Assembly (NCBI GenBank): GCA_036186865.1 | Contig: AP025069.1 | Location: forward strand, 12,713,450-12,777,449 | DNA from: Eustoma russellianum | Lineage: Eukaryota > Streptophyta > Magnoliopsida > Gentianales > Gentianaceae | Direction of reading: 5' to 3' | Length of the DNA: 64,000 nt | Shown: one piece after another, positions 10,887-23,070 of the stretch | How the letters are laid out: each line of letters opens with the position of its first letter | Position numbering within the stretch: the stretch's first letter is position 1 | Translations under genes and position numbers: made by a program | Notes under the pieces: generated by a model | The model's input: the letters and a program-made list of their open reading frames with translations, nothing else | Database searches by the model: none | Told to the model about the DNA's origin: nothing

Positions 10887-12489
10887 GTCTTACCTAAAGT
10901 GATCAACAAAAAGAAAAGAAAAGAAGCAAACTAACACAAGACAAGCAAACGCTAATTGATTAGTAAAAAACAAAATGAGAACACTCCTCGTGCTCTTATT
11001 TCTATTCTCTTACCACTTTGTTTCTTGGATAATCTGAAGCTAATAAGATTCAAAGCGATCAATCAAGAAAGTGTTTGCCAATGCTTCTCCAAATCACAAC
11101 GATCTCCACTTGTTTCTCCCTTTTGATTTCAATTGCACCAAATAGTATCAAAACATAATCAAGAGAAATAGGAACAAACTTGAACTTTACTAAGATTCAA
11201 AAAAAAGTAAGCAACCAAAATTTATGTATAAGGCTGAACCAAAGATGAACTAAGGGTTGCCGTGGGCAATCTTTAGTTAATTTTGATTCTATGCACTTAC
11301 TTATCACAAAATGGTTCAAGTCATGCAATAATCAAGCATCCAAGTGTGTGATTGGTTCAAGAAGGGCAGTATAAGGAGAATGAATGTGGGAGGACGGTTT
11401 GTGTATAGTAAAAATGAAAGATGGTATCCAAGGTTGTCAAATTGCACCAAAACAATTTCAAGTGTTGCACAAACGTTTTCCCCTTTTTCTTCTCTTTTTC
11501 TTTTGTTTCTCTTTCATTTCTTGCTGTTTTCAACGTAATCAAAGTTCAGATTCTCTTTATTTTTGACCAGGTGCAGAATTGGAATTTCACTTTTGCCCTA
11601 AGAATTTTTGTTTTTGGGCAGAATAGTGCAATGACTTTGAATTTCAGTGTGCTACCTTTAATTGCAGTAGAATAACCTTGGAAGTGAATGTTAGGGTTAG
11701 GGTTATGGTGTTCAATTTGGGAATTTTTGTCGTTTTTGGGTCTTTGTGGGATATGAGTTTTGGGAAGTGAATGGATGGTATATATGGGCTATTTGGGTTT
11801 GTAATTTAAGATATGTGTGGTCAATTTGGGTAGTGGGTGGTTTTAGGACATAATTGAACAAAGTTCAAATTCTAGGGTTAGGGTTTGTTTGAATGAGTTG
11901 GGAACTTTTGATTCTGATTTTGCTTGGCCAAATTGGTTTAGGGCTTTAGGTTATGTGAGATAAGGTAGATTGGAATATGGTTGGTGGTTTAGGGTCGGAT
12001 TTGGGATGGTTTTTCTTGGGCAGTGGTAATTGGAGATCGTTTAGGGTTTTGGTGGTTGAAAGTGACTTGTGAAGGCACACACACGTATGAATAGCTGGTT
12101 TTAAAGCATGAAATCAATCACAATGTGAAGCACAAGATGCATACAATCATCACCAACTAAAAGCTTCGATAGCAACAAGATGATTTGAAACCGAGCTGGC
12201 TTTATAGGCTGATGGTTGTAGAATTAAAAAGAGAGCTGAATGTATCATAAATGCAACAAACTGTAACTTCTTCAAGTTTGAATGACACAATTCAGATGGT
12301 GTCGCAAAAGACAAAAAGAGATGACACTTGAATGATGAATAACAAGATGCAGCAAATGCAAAGATTCAAAACCCTGGGATGTTGTGTTCTTTTACGTATG
12401 GAAGACTCTAAAGACGTGAAGAATGTGGTAGAAGGACTCAACTGTACTTGAAAAAAAAAACGATAGAAGACGATGGAATAGAGTAACCT
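10887..12489 (-). other. Untranslated 5' leader of element B
   Basis: Minus-strand counterpart of 1329-2958: same GTAAGAGAGTGG-type block next to the start, the conserved stem-loop, the CCCTAA-rich stretch and the primer site at the far end. Apparent small ORFs near 11344-11675 and 12292-12574 are shadows in leader sequence. Confidence 0.83.
11249..11277 (-). promoter_or_regulatory. Conserved leader stem-loop (copy B)
   Basis: The plus strand reads ACTAAGGGTTGCC...GGCAATCTTTAGT, the reverse complement of the hairpin seen in A. It keeps the same distance class to the gag start. Confidence 0.68.
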
Positions 12490-12502
12490 GGCTCTGATAC
12501 CA
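12490..12502 (-). other. Primer binding site of element B
   Basis: GGCTCTGATACCA on the plus strand is TGGTATCAGAGCC on the element strand, adjacent to the LTR end, matching initiator tRNA-Met. Confidence 0.88.
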
Positions 12503-12505
12503 ATT

Positions 12506-13919
12506 TGATGCGTGCAAGACATGGGCTCCAACAATTCCACCTTCCAAACGTCCTTCACTATGGGTTAGGCACAAGGAAGAAGACTTCCCCTTGCTTTCTT
12601 AGTGAAACAAACGATTGGTTCAACGAGCAAGAACCAACACTTCAAGATGGTCGTTGATCAGGCAAACCACAATGGCCCTCCTAGATGACATATTTAAGCA
12701 ATGGCAACACCTTTAAAATGCTCAACTTTGAAGGATATTAACCTAGGTTTTTAATGCAAAACCAAGAAAACAAAATCTCACAAGAAGTGAAGGAAAATAT
12801 CAAGATTTTATTTTATCCAAATTTGTTCTTCCTACTCGGCCAAGGGCCTATTTATAGATGTCTAAAGACCCTAAAGATAACTAGATGTTATCTCTAAAAA
12901 GTATTTAGAAAACATTGGAATTGAACTTGAAATTTGATAATTGTTTGAATTTAAAAAAACTAGAAAATGTCTTGTTAAAAATTGGTTGAATGCTTCCTTG
13001 ATCCAGCCATGTATTGTTCAGCAAATGAGGCCTTGGGGAGCTGATTTGATGAGTAGGATGGAGTTGAAGTTGAATTCAAAAGTTAGCTGAAGTTTGAATT
13101 CAAGTTGAGTTTGAATTTGATATCACTTTTGAATTGGTTGTTGATTATCTCCTCCATATCTTCTAGGCGTGTTTGATGACTCATGAGGGTGTTGGTGACC
13201 TGATTTGATGATGATAAAGTGGTTGGAATTGAATTCGAAGGTTGGTTGAAGATTGAATTCAAATTGAGTTTGAATTTGAATTCAAACTTGGATTCAACTT
13301 TAAATTGTGATCTCATCTTCTTTCTTGCTTCAAGAATGGCGTGTGGGGTGTCTTCAAAAATGGCTGAGTTCTTTATCTTGTGTCTTGAAATTTAAGCATC
13401 AAATTGGTTGGAACTTGAAATTCAAATCATGGTTGAATTTTATCTCCATCTTGACTTCAATTTGGCCACCCCCTTGGAGATAATTTGAGCTAGTCTTTGA
13501 AAAGGAATTCTATCTTGGTCAAGCCTTTTGAAAACGCCATGTTAGAGTTGTCTTTGTTGAGACAGACATTTTTCTCAAGACAAACATTACTTTTGTCTCC
13601 TTTCTTTGGTGCACATGCTTTTGAACCCTTTGTGGACCTCCATTTGGCTTGGAACTTCCATGTACCTAATTTACCTGCAAAGCAAACACATAAAAACAAG
13701 GATCACAAGAAAACAAGACAAAATTCAAAAATAAAGAATGCACTCACACACGCAATCATAAACGCTCAAAGTGTGGGTTCAATGAAGTGAACCCAAGGAA
13801 CCTTAGGTTCATCTTGAACATGCTTATACAAGAAGGTTCCAACTTGATGTCCAAGTTCTCTAGCCCTCCTTCTTGTCATAGGACCCATGACCTCTTGATG
13901 TGATCACCGATCCTCATCA
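12506..13919 (-). repeat. 5' LTR of element B (1414 bp)
   Basis: The plus strand starts TGATGCGTGCAAGAC and ends GATCCTCATCA, so the element strand has the TGATGAGG...CGCATCA ends of A. On the minus strand the first ~130 bases keep the tail motif GPMTRRRAREL and HVQDEPKVPWVHFIEP with one stop. TATA is at 12849-12856. It is inserted in C's LTR; the adjacent five bases are AGAAG (13920-13924). Confidence 0.92.
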
Positions 13920-13963
13920 AGAAGCTTGGATAAAGGAGTGAAATCGTACGTGTGCTTGCATCA
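13920..13963 (+). repeat. Stub of the 5' LTR of element C
   Basis: Only the last ~44 bases remain, ending GTGCTTGCATCA directly before ATTTGGTATCAGAGC. Element B interrupts the rest. Confidence 0.75.
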
Positions 13964-15692
13964 ATTTGGTATCAGAGCGAGGACACTCTTTTCATCCTTC
14001 ATCATTTTGTTTTATTTTCATTCTTGTAATCACCACTAATCTGATTTCTCACCACCATTCCTTCACCATACAAACATTATTTCATCCCTTTTTGTATAAA
14101 AAAATTACAGCCTTGGAATCCACCAAAAAAACATGAAGCTAAGTTTGGAAACAAAAGAATTCATCTTTTGTAGCCAACCCACCTTATGGATTCCATCATT
14201 TCTGAACTTGTCAATCTATTCCTAAATTGATTTTTCCATCAAAATTGCCATTGAAGTTCTTATACTTGCTTAACAAACTTGAACATTTAGTGACTTTGCA
14301 TGATAGTATATTTCAGCCTCATAAAATACAACTCATAGCCATACAAATCCACCTACCTAGTCTACAAATAATCTTGTTGCCATCGAAGCTATAAGTTACT
14401 TGTGATCTTTGTGCATATTTTGTTCCAATTGTGACTGAATGTTTGCTATCAACTAGTTATTCTTGTGTGAAATTGCCAACATTACACCATACAAACCTAT
14501 TCTCCCAAAAAGAAATCCTAATCTGAACCCCACACCCCATGGCCTTCAAACAACCTTTCCCACAAATCCAAAACACCAAAAAACTACCCATATAAGCCAA
14601 ATATACTGCCCAAATACATTCTCTTAAGCCCCAACCATTTAGAAGCACAAACAGCCTAGAAACTACATAATTACACCAAAAGTCCTAAATTGAAACCTCA
14701 CACCCTCAAACCTGCCCAAAAAGGAAAAAAATTTTCTATTCCAAGGCAATTTCCATATGACACAGAAATAAGCAAAGGTAGTGTGTTGAGTGAGCTGCAC
14801 AAAAACGTGTTCAAGGTAGCCTAGTAAAGTTAAAATTCTGCCCTTACACAAAAAAAGGATCTGAGGCTTTTGTGTACTATACACAGCAAGAGAAGTAAAA
14901 AAAGGTCATAAAAGTCGAAAGAAAAGTGGAGAAAAATAAGGGCCAAGAAGTGCATCTCATTAGACTTAATTTGTGCAATTAAGAGAATTTTCTTGCTTTG
15001 CTTGGTGCCATACTTAATACCCTTTGAGGATGATTTTCAGCCTTCAAATAACCCCAAATACACCACAAAAGCACTTGAACATTCTGATTATAGCTTACAT
15101 TGAATACAATTGTGAAATTGTGCATAAAACCTAAGTTTAACTAAAGATTGCCCAGGGTAACCTTTAGTTATTCTTTGGCTCATCCTTATGCATAACTTTT
15201 GGTCTCAATATATCTTTGATTCATAGTTATTTTGTTCAAGTTTGTGTAACTTTTGCTTGGAGTTTGGGTTGGAAAAAGTTTGGTGCACAATTGGGCTATT
15301 TGAAACTATTTTGGTGCAAGCGATTATCGATTGTTTTGAAACTAATTTTGGACCATTTTGGATTGTTTTTGACATGTTAAGGCGTATATTGGTCCGATAT
15401 TGAGGAAAGAACTGATTTGGACAATGTTCTACGAAAACCTAGAGCCCTAGAAAGTTGTTCTTGGACTGATTTGGAATATCTTATGATGAGCGGTTGTCAC
15501 GCCCTGTACGAATCGTCTCTTTTAATTGTTGGATCCTTAACTTTTGTAGGAAAGAGTTTAACTCCCTCCTAGCCGTTAGTCACCAAGGTTTTTGTTCGAG
15601 CTTTTCCCTTCAAAAGTTATCCGTTTTCCAAGCAAGTTGCACCCTCTCGGACGGCCAAATCTTTGATTTTTGATATCCCCCACAAGGTTGCT
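13964..15692 (+). other. Primer site and 5' leader of element C
   Basis: The tRNA-Met primer site (TGGTATCAGAGCGA, from 13967) opens a leader that is only loosely similar to A's but holds the same stem-loop at 15140-15168. No ORF start is reached: N1's LTR begins at 15693. The five bases before that LTR are GTTGC. Small frames (14457-14884) look non-coding. C is a third, more diverged subfamily. Confidence 0.75.
15140..15168 (+). promoter_or_regulatory. Conserved leader stem-loop (copy C)
   Basis: ACTAAAGATTGCC pairs with GGTAACCTTTAGT. Compared with A, one mismatch is repaired (A-T) and one pair becomes G-T, so the stem holds 12 of 13 positions although the surrounding leader has diverged. 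Confidence 0.7.
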
Positions 15693-17164
15693 GATGCGTG
15701 TAAGGCGTGGGCTCCAACAATTCCACCTTTCAAACGTCCTTCACAAAGGGTTAGGCACAGGGAAGAAGACTTCCACTTGCTTCCTTAGTGATAAAAACGT
15801 CTAGATCAAATGAGCAAAACCAACACTTCAAGATGGTCGTTGATCAGGCAAACCAATACGGCCCTCCTGGACGGCACCTTTTAGCAATGGCAACACCTTC
15901 AAAATGCTCAACTTTGAAGGATCTTAACTTAGGTTTTTAATGCAAAACCAAGAAAACAAAGTCTCACACAAAGTGAAGAAAATATCAAGAATTGTTATTC
16001 ATCAAAAGTTGTTCTTTCCTTGTGCCAAAAGGCTCTATTTATAGGCTGAAAATGTCGCCCCTATCAGCCTTGAAATGAGTAGAAATTAGTTCAAATAAGC
16101 TAGCTAACAAGTGGTTGAAAATTGAACATTGCTTGAATTTAAAACTAAAACGAATCCTAGCTAAAATTTGAAATGCTTGTAGGCTGTTCACTTCTCCAAA
16201 TCCAGCCGTGTTCCTTGAATCAATGAGGGTGTTGGAGACTTGATTTGAAGTTGAAGAAGTGATTGGAATTTGAATTCAAAAGTTGGCTGAAGTTTGAATC
16301 CAAATTGAGTTTGAAATTGAATTCAAATTTGAGTTGGTTGTTGATTGTCTTCTCCCATCTCTTCTAGGCGTGTTTGATGACTCATGAGGGTGTTGAAATC
16401 TGATTTGGTGATTGAATTCAAAAGATGGTTGAAGTTTGAATTCAAATTGAGTTTGAAATTGAATTCAAATTTGAGTTAGTTGTTGATTGTCTTCTCCCAT
16501 CTCTTCTAGGCATGTTTGATGACTCATGAGGGTGCTGAAATCTGATTTGGTGATGAGAAGGTGATTGGGATTGAATTCAAAAGATGGTTGAAGTATGAAT
16601 TCAAATTGAGTTTGAAATTGAATTCAAACTTGGATTTAATTTTGACTTGTGATCTTATCTCCTTCTTTCTCTTCAAAAAATGGCGTGTGGAGGGCTTTAG
16701 TTGGTGGCTGAAACTTCTTCAAATTTAAGTCTCCAATTGGTTGAGACTTGAAATTCAAATCATGGTTGGATTTGACTTCAAATTGATTTTTCATTTTTTC
16801 TAATTTGTGGCCGCCCTTATCCTTGTTAATTTGAAGATAATTTTGAGCTACTTTGAACTTGAAAAACGCCATGTTCGAGTTGTCTTTGGTGAGACAAACA
16901 TTCTTCTCAAGACAATATTCCATTTGTCACCCTTTGTGAGACACACACGCCTACATTCCATTTTTGACATCTCTTTGGCTTGGAACTTCCATGTACCTAA
17001 TTTCCTACAAAGCAAACACAAGGAAGCAAGGATCCGAAGAAAACAAGACATACATTTGTTTATTTTATTGAAAGACGTCTATATGCATGAAAAGTGATGC
17101 ATGGAATGCAACCTATGACTAAGACAAACTTTGTCTTGTATTTTGCACACATTGGACCGCATCA
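15693..17164 (-). repeat. 3' LTR of non-autonomous element N1 (1472 bp)
   Basis: The plus strand starts TGATGCGTGTAAGGC and ends TTGGACCGCATCA, followed by TTCCCTCCTTCC, the complement of the polypurine tract. The U5 end and middle resemble A's LTR. The first ~200 bases on the element strand (TGATGCGGTCCAAGG...) are different and do not encode the integrase tail. TATA is at 16036-16043. Confidence 0.92.
16215..16625 (-). repeat. Tandem repeat in U3 of the N1 LTR
   Basis: About three units of ~150 bp, each with GACTCATGAGGGTGTTG, a TTTGAATTCAAA-rich block and CTTCTCCCATCTCTTCTAGG. The array recurs at about 27635-28040 and 31690-32100 in the other N LTRs. Repeated U3 blocks often act as transcriptional enhancers; that is inference. 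Confidence 0.75.
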
Positions 17165-17229
17165 TTCCCTCCTTCCTAGAAAAGATTCATCCCGAATCTT
17201 AGCATGTTTGTCATGCGGGAGAAAGATCC

Positions 17230-18403
17230 TCAATAATGCAACAAAGATACAACACACAAACGTATGCACACTTTCATCCTAAGATGTTTAGGGTGAATGA
17301 GTAATGCAATGACATAACATGTTCTTAGCAACTCATAAAAGCTGATTCGGTCATGCATCGACAATAAGTAAGTCCTCTTCCTCACATGTTTTGGATGCAT
17401 TAGGATCTGAATTTCAAATTTTAGTTGATAATACGCATCATCAAATCCTATAGGAGGTGCATGACAAGAGGTGTTCAACAGAGGTTTCTTTGTAGTGTTT
17501 TTAGAATGTATAACCAATAAAAGCTCATAGTTATCGTGCATTTGATCCTCACACAAGGTCAGAACATGAATGTCAGATGATGTGTCATGATGTGGTAACA
17601 AAAATAGCGTGTTTGGAGTTGTGATATTCATGTCGCCATCATTGTCATTGACGCTCCTTAAAACTTCCATATCCGGTGATTTAAACTATCATGCTCATCA
17701 AAGCACAAATAAGTACTGACTTCCAGATTATTATCCTCAAAATCAGTTTGCAACGTAACGTCAAGTGGAATTCCATATTCATACTCATGTAAATTGGAAT
17801 TTTCATGGGATGGAATGTCACTATCAAAACACTCAAACAAAGGATTATTATAGACAACCCATTCATGCTTCTCAACATTATCATGTTTGTCACCTAAGAC
17901 ATCATTATTCTCACTTGAAATGTCACTCCAACATCTTGTAAATCAGCATGTAAATCAAGCAAATCATGTGAATCATGCGAAGCACAAACTACTTTAGATT
18001 CATGCTCATCACTTTCAGTACGCAAGTCAGTCTCATGCATATGAACACTATGAACATCGACAAGTCTCCTAAGACCTTGCAATTTATTACGGAGGTCTAA
18101 TCTGTGCACCTTTTGTTCTGCTACTTCTAAAAGGATTTCAGAGTTGCGTTCTTTTTGTGCTAGAAATTTCTTATGAATGTCAGCATTACGTTCTAAGAAC
18201 TTCACACAGTCATGTTCATTCAGCACATCAACTTTAGCATCATGAACGACATGTTTATCAATCGAAATTTCAGCATCATCATCATAAGAATCATGCTCAA
18301 TACCACCACTAAAATTAAGCGAATCAATTTCGTAATAAGCTTTATTGAAGCCTTTTACCATTACGCGATAGAGGTCTCTAATGTCATCTTCCATGGAATC
18401 CAT
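17230..18403 (-). pseudogene. Orphan acidic ORF of element N1 (frameshifted)
   Basis: Homologous to the intact copy at 28802-29833, starting MDSMEDDIRDLYRVMVKGFNK. A one-base deletion near 17928 and another near 17675 split it into three frames (17894-18403, 17658-17840, 17230-17670). It is informative at the C-terminus: where the N2 copy stops after KHVRKRT, this one continues for about 45 residues (YLLSMHDRISFYELL..., then a hydrophobic VIALLIHPKHL), showing the ancestral protein was near 390 residues. I find no gag, protease, RT or integrase motif. It occupies the place of gag-pol between leader and polypurine tract. Confidence 0.8.
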
Positions 18404-18481
18404 GAGTAGCCTGAAATTAATCGAGCAACAAAGAAAAGAAAAACTAACACAAAGATGAAAGAGATTTCGTTACGTTAGTGG
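18404..18481 (-). other. Start of N1 leader, interrupted by element D
   Basis: The CTGAAATTAATCGAGC block (splice-acceptor-like on the minus strand) and the GTTACGTTAGTGGGA block match N2 at 29834-29912. The sequence then jumps into D and resumes at 27165 (GAAAAGAAAACAAAATACGG). Confidence 0.85.
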
Positions 18482-19777
18482 GATACGATCTTGGATCGTA
18501 TGGAAATGACGATCGCTTCTTTCAACTCCAAAAGACACCTTTGATCAACCCTTGCGTGGGACAATGGCGCAAACACCACCTTCTTGGACAAGAGAAGTCA
18601 ACAACGCCTACGTCGAGCAATTCAAATCTCCCAATCCAACACGTCGTTCCGTATCTTTGGATTGTGATTCACCAACTAGGTTTGCTCAAACCTTGATTGG
18701 ATCTAGCCTAGATTTTTAATTTGTGAAAAACCAAAGGAAAAACACACAAAGGGGTGGCAACACACGGTTGCAACAAAAACTGAATTTTAATTCTCCAAAA
18801 AGACTGTTTTTCCATGGCTGCCGATTTCTACATTTATAATGCCAAATTTTTCTACTCCTACCAATTAACTAATCAATCAAAGTCCTCAAATCACTACCTA
18901 TCAATCTAAATGAAATTTACTCAAAGGATAAGTCAAAGCTATTCAAGAAAGATTACATAATTCAAATCTCTAAATCTCGCTCTGGAATTATACCCTGCCG
19001 GTTACTGGCTTATAGCCGCTTCTAGACCCGAATTAGGGTTTACACTCTTCAGCAAAGTTGTGATCACAAAATTTCCTTGAATCTGGGCTTTTGAATCACC
19101 TCATTTGGACTTTTCTTGACAGAGATACGGGCTTCCAAAGACTAGGTATCCATCCAGTGAACTTCAGTACTTTCCATTCTGGACTCCCAACTTCCACCTG
19201 ATTTCGGTCCATCTTGTAGCCCGAATTTGAAAAAGTTTAAAACATGAAAATCTTCCGAAATTGAGTTTTCTAACACCTCCAAGTGGTTTGAACTCATTTG
19301 AACATGTTCTCCGACCTGTGCATCAAAAATACCGAACTGTGTCTGTCTGCCTTCCTGAAAAATAGGGACTCTTCAAGACACTTTCCTTATTTAGCCTTGC
19401 CTCCTTAGAAAACACTCAAACACAGCCGTTAGCACTAGAAACACATATTAAAAAGACGCTATAAAATATGCTAGACCCAAAACAAAGACAACTCAAATAA
19501 CTAGACTCGATATTACGACGACAACGCATGAAATGACCATCATGCCCTCCCACCAACCCCTTACAACAATAGACTCAAGGATAATCAAGTCACGGCCTCA
19601 ATGATGAGTACCCAATGCTGCCCACCATATGTTGGCATCTCTTGCACATGCCTTGTCAAGAAAGCCCCAGTGTCAAAACCTAGTCTTCTCGCTGGGCTTC
19701 TTGTAAAGGGGCCCCTATGTGTCTCGTTGGAGGGTCCTTGTGCAAGATTATCATGAGGAGGCTCTTGAGTCTCATCA
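18482..19777 (-). repeat. 3' LTR of element D (about 1296 bp)
   Basis: Near-identical to 25870-27164. It ends CTCATCA before CCCCCCCTCCTC. The left junction with N1 has lost a few bases: the expected TGATACG reads GGATACG, and the copy of the GAAAA target duplication seen on the right is incomplete. On the minus strand the first ~190 bases are still in frame with integrase. A minus-strand TATAAATG lies at 18831-18838. Confidence 0.93.
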
Positions 19778-21060
19778 ATCCCCCCCTCCTCAAAATGATT
19801 CGACCTCGAATGAAAGTCATCAAAATGCTCAAAAGGAGTAAGACCACTAACATTAAAAGTGTGCGAGATGGAACCATACCTGTCCGGCAGAAGATCAAGA
19901 ACATAAGCATTTTCACTAACCTTTTGTAGGACCTTGAAAGGTCCATCTCCCCTCGGCGTGAGTTTGGACTTCCTCCCGGTAGGAAACCTAGCTTTTTGCA
20001 AATGCAACCAAACAAGATCGCCAGGAACAAAAGAAACATGTTTTCTATTTTTATTAGCCTTCCTAGCATATTGTTCATTTTTACGCTCAAGTTGCAATTT
20101 GACCTTAGCATGCAATTTCTTAATCATTTCAGCTTTGTTCTTACCATCAAGACTAGCACGTTCATTTACAGGAATAAGAAGTAAGTCAAGTGGGGAATGG
20201 GGATTGAAACCATAAACAACCTCAAAAGGTGAATACAACGACCCACTATGCACTGTCCTTTTATATGCAAATCCAATATGAGGTAAACATTCTTCCCAAT
20301 GTCTAAGATTCTTTTTAATCAATGCACGCAACAATTGTGATAAAGTCCTATTAACTACCTCAGTTTGGCCGTCATTTTGAGGATGGGCCGTGGTAGAAAA
20401 CAAAATTTTAGTACCAAGCTTTCCCCAAAGGACTCTCCAAAAATGACTCAAAAACTTAGTATCCCTATCACTCACGATTGTGCAAGGCATACCATGCAAA
20501 CGGACAACTTCTTTGAAGAACAAGTGTGCAACATGGGAAGCATCATCAGCTTTCTTGCATGCAATAAAGTGTGCCATCTTAGAAAATCAATCTACGACAA
20601 CAAACACACTATCCATCTCAGTTTGGGTCCTAGGCAAGCCTAAGACGAAGTCCATAGACAAGTCTACCCATGGTGAGGAAGGTACGACCAAGGGAGTATA
20701 AAGTCCATGGGGGTGCGTGGTTGATTTTGCTTGCTTACAGGTGAGGCAACTCCCACAAACTCTCTCCACGTCCATTTTCATGTGGGGCCAAAAGAAGTGC
20801 TCTTTTAGGGTTTCCAAAGTCTTAAAAACCCCAAAGTGTCCCATTAGTCCTCCCCCATGAGCCTCTCTCACAAAAAACTCTCGCATAGATCCCCTTGGTA
20901 TGCACAAGCGGTGTGCCCTAAACAGATATCCTTCATGCAAATAGAACTTACCGAAGGGTGACTCAAGACATGCATCGTAAATGGATCCAAAATCAATATC
21001 ATCCTTGTACATTTCCTTAACGTGCTCAAACCCAAGCAAATGTGACGACAACTTAGTGAT
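19585..21060 (-). pseudogene. pol: Integrase of element D, C-terminus inside the 3' LTR
   Basis: The zinc-binding part (EAHGGGLMGHFGVFK, then CGSCLTCKQAKS) leads to the catalytic core with VVVD, IVSDRDTKFLSHF and GQTEVVNRTL, so all three acidic residues are present. A TGA at about 20582-20584 directly after the first Asp breaks the frame. The GPY/F-like module (LTPRGDGPFKVLQKV) and FNVSGLTPF are followed by a tail that crosses the polypurine tract and reads 190 bases of LTR (GPFTRSPARRLGF, LTRHVQEMP) to a stop at 19585. This is the longest open integrase frame in the window. Confidence 0.9.
19778..19794 (-). other. Polypurine tract of element D
   Basis: The plus strand ATCCCCCCCTCCTCAAA is TTTGAGGAGGGGGGGAT on the element strand, touching the LTR start TGATGAGACTC. 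Confidence 0.8.
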
Positions 21061-21646
21061 TAAAGTGTATCTCCTAGACAATGCATCTGCCACAATGTTA
21101 TCCTTACCTTGCTTGTATCTAATGACATAAGGAAATTGCTCAATGAACTCTACGCACTTCGTGCCTCTTATTCAATTTTCCTTGGCTTTTAAGGTGCTTA
21201 AGGCTCTCATGATCAGTGTGGATCACGAATTCCTTAGGTTGCAAGTAATTCTACCAAGTTTGCAAGGACCGCACTAATGCATACAGTTCTTTGTAATAGG
21301 TGGAATAATTCAATGACGCATCTTTTAACTTTTCACTAACCCCGCTAGCATCGCACTCAATCTCAAAAGTCTTTTCAAAGTTAGGTAATCGTAAGATGGG
21401 GGCTGAGGTGAGTCTGACCTTCAATTCGTCAAAGGCCTTTTGTTGTAATTCTCCCCAATGGAACCCAACATCCTTCTTGACAATCTCGTTTAGTGGTGCG
21501 GCTATTGTAGAGAAGTCCTTCACAAAACGCCGGTAGAAGCTTGCCAGACCATGGAAGCTCCTAACCTCTCCCACGGTTTTGGGTGTGGGCCATTCTATGA
21601 TGGATTTCACCTTATCCTGGTCCATTTCTATCCCTGAAGCACTCAC
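21061..21646 (-). pseudogene. pol: RNase H domain of element D (broken)
   Basis: FEIECDASGVS and YSTYYKELYALVRSLQTW are visible in one frame, and the domain closes with MADALSRRY at about 21070-21095. A deletion removes the segment corresponding to GIGAVLTQGKKPIAYF, and a stop after LQTW (near 21250) and a frameshift separate the rest. The connection segment (TVGEVRSFHGLASFYRRFVKDF) is well kept, unlike in A. Confidence 0.88.
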
Positions 21647-23070
21647 TACAAAATCCTAGGAACACAACCTTCTCCATACAAAAAGAACAATTTTTAAAAT
21701 TGGCAAACAGTTCCTGTTTCCTAAGCGTGTCAAAAACTACTTTTAGATGGTCAAGATGGTTTAGCAAGTGCCTAGAATAATAAATCAGGATGTCGTCGAA
21801 GTACACTACGACAAACTTGCCAATGAAAGCTCTCAAAACTTCATTCATCAACCTCATGAATGCACTGGGTGCATTAGTTAAACCAAAAGGCATCACTAAC
21901 CACTTGTACAAGCCAACTTTTGTTTTGAAAGCCGTTTTCCATTCATCTCCCTCCTTTATCCTCCCTTGAAAATAGCCACTCTTAAGGTCAATCTTAGTAA
22001 AGTACTTAGCACCGTGCAACATTTCGAGCATATCATCAAGTTTAGGGATTGGGTACCTATACTTCATTGTGATTTTATTGATGGCTCTACAATCCACACA
22101 CATTTGCCAGCTTCCGTCTTTCATAGGGACTACTATCACGGGTACAACACATGGCCTCATACTCTCTCTTATCTTGTCCTTACTCAAAAGCTCCTCTATC
22201 TGTCTCTGAATTTCCTTCGTTTCCTCGGCGTTTGCCCTATAGGCTGGCCTATTAGGAAGTGTGGCCCCTGGAATGAAATCTATTTGGTGTTCAATGCCTC
22301 GCAGTGGGGGTAGTCCTAGGGGTTCTTCATCGAGAAACAAATCGGAGTACTCCTCTAGTAAGGTCACAACACCACTGGGTAAAGAAGTCGGTAAGTCATC
22401 CCTAGAAAATAGGCAGTCAACGCTCTCTTTGAACAAAAACACATAAACAATCTTCTGGGAATGCAATGCATGGGTAACTTCACTAGCCTTCGCAAAGAAC
22501 ACGTGTTTTGTGGGTGGATGAGTAAGCAGTGAAGGGGATGGGGGTGTGGGGGTCATGTCCGCGGGCCTGGTGCCTTTTGCGGAGGCCTTGGAGCTTTCTC
22601 CCTGGCTCCTCTTTCCCTTCTTGAGTTCCTCAAAGAACTTCCTTTCGGCCACTCTTTCCTTTGGATCATTCTGAGTTTCGTTTCTTCTTTGGTGATCTTC
22701 AAAAACTTTGTGCGGCGGCAATGCATGAAGTTTGAACATCTTGTTGTTAAACTTAAATGAATAGACATTGAGACGACCATCATAAGTAACATGTTTGTCA
22801 AACTGCCAGGGACTACCTAGAATGATATGACTAGCATGCATAGGTACAACATCACACAAAATCTCATCTTTGTAACCACCGATAGTAAAGGAAAGCATAA
22901 CTTGTTTGGGCACACTTAATTCTCCACAATCATTCAACCAAGATAGTCTATACGGGTGGGGGTGATCAATCAAAGGCAAATCAAGTTTTCTAACAAGTTC
23001 TACCTAGCAACATTAGCACAAGATCCGCTATCAATAATCAAGGTACAACACTTACCTTTCATCGTGTAGT
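21612..23070 (-). pseudogene. pol: Protease and reverse transcriptase of element D
   Basis: The protease active site is intact as IIDSGSCANVA near 23010-23040, but a frameshift follows at about 23000. The next frame (455 residues, from 22979) holds the protease C-terminal half (ASHIILGSPWQFDKHVTYDG) and a nearly complete RT: HQIDFIPGATLPNRPAYR, VPMKDGSWQMCVDCRAINK, WLVMPFGLTNAPSAFMRL and catalytic VVVYFDDILIYY. The frame ends with a shift near 21640 at FLGFCSECF. Among the copies here this RT is the least damaged. Confidence 0.9.
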
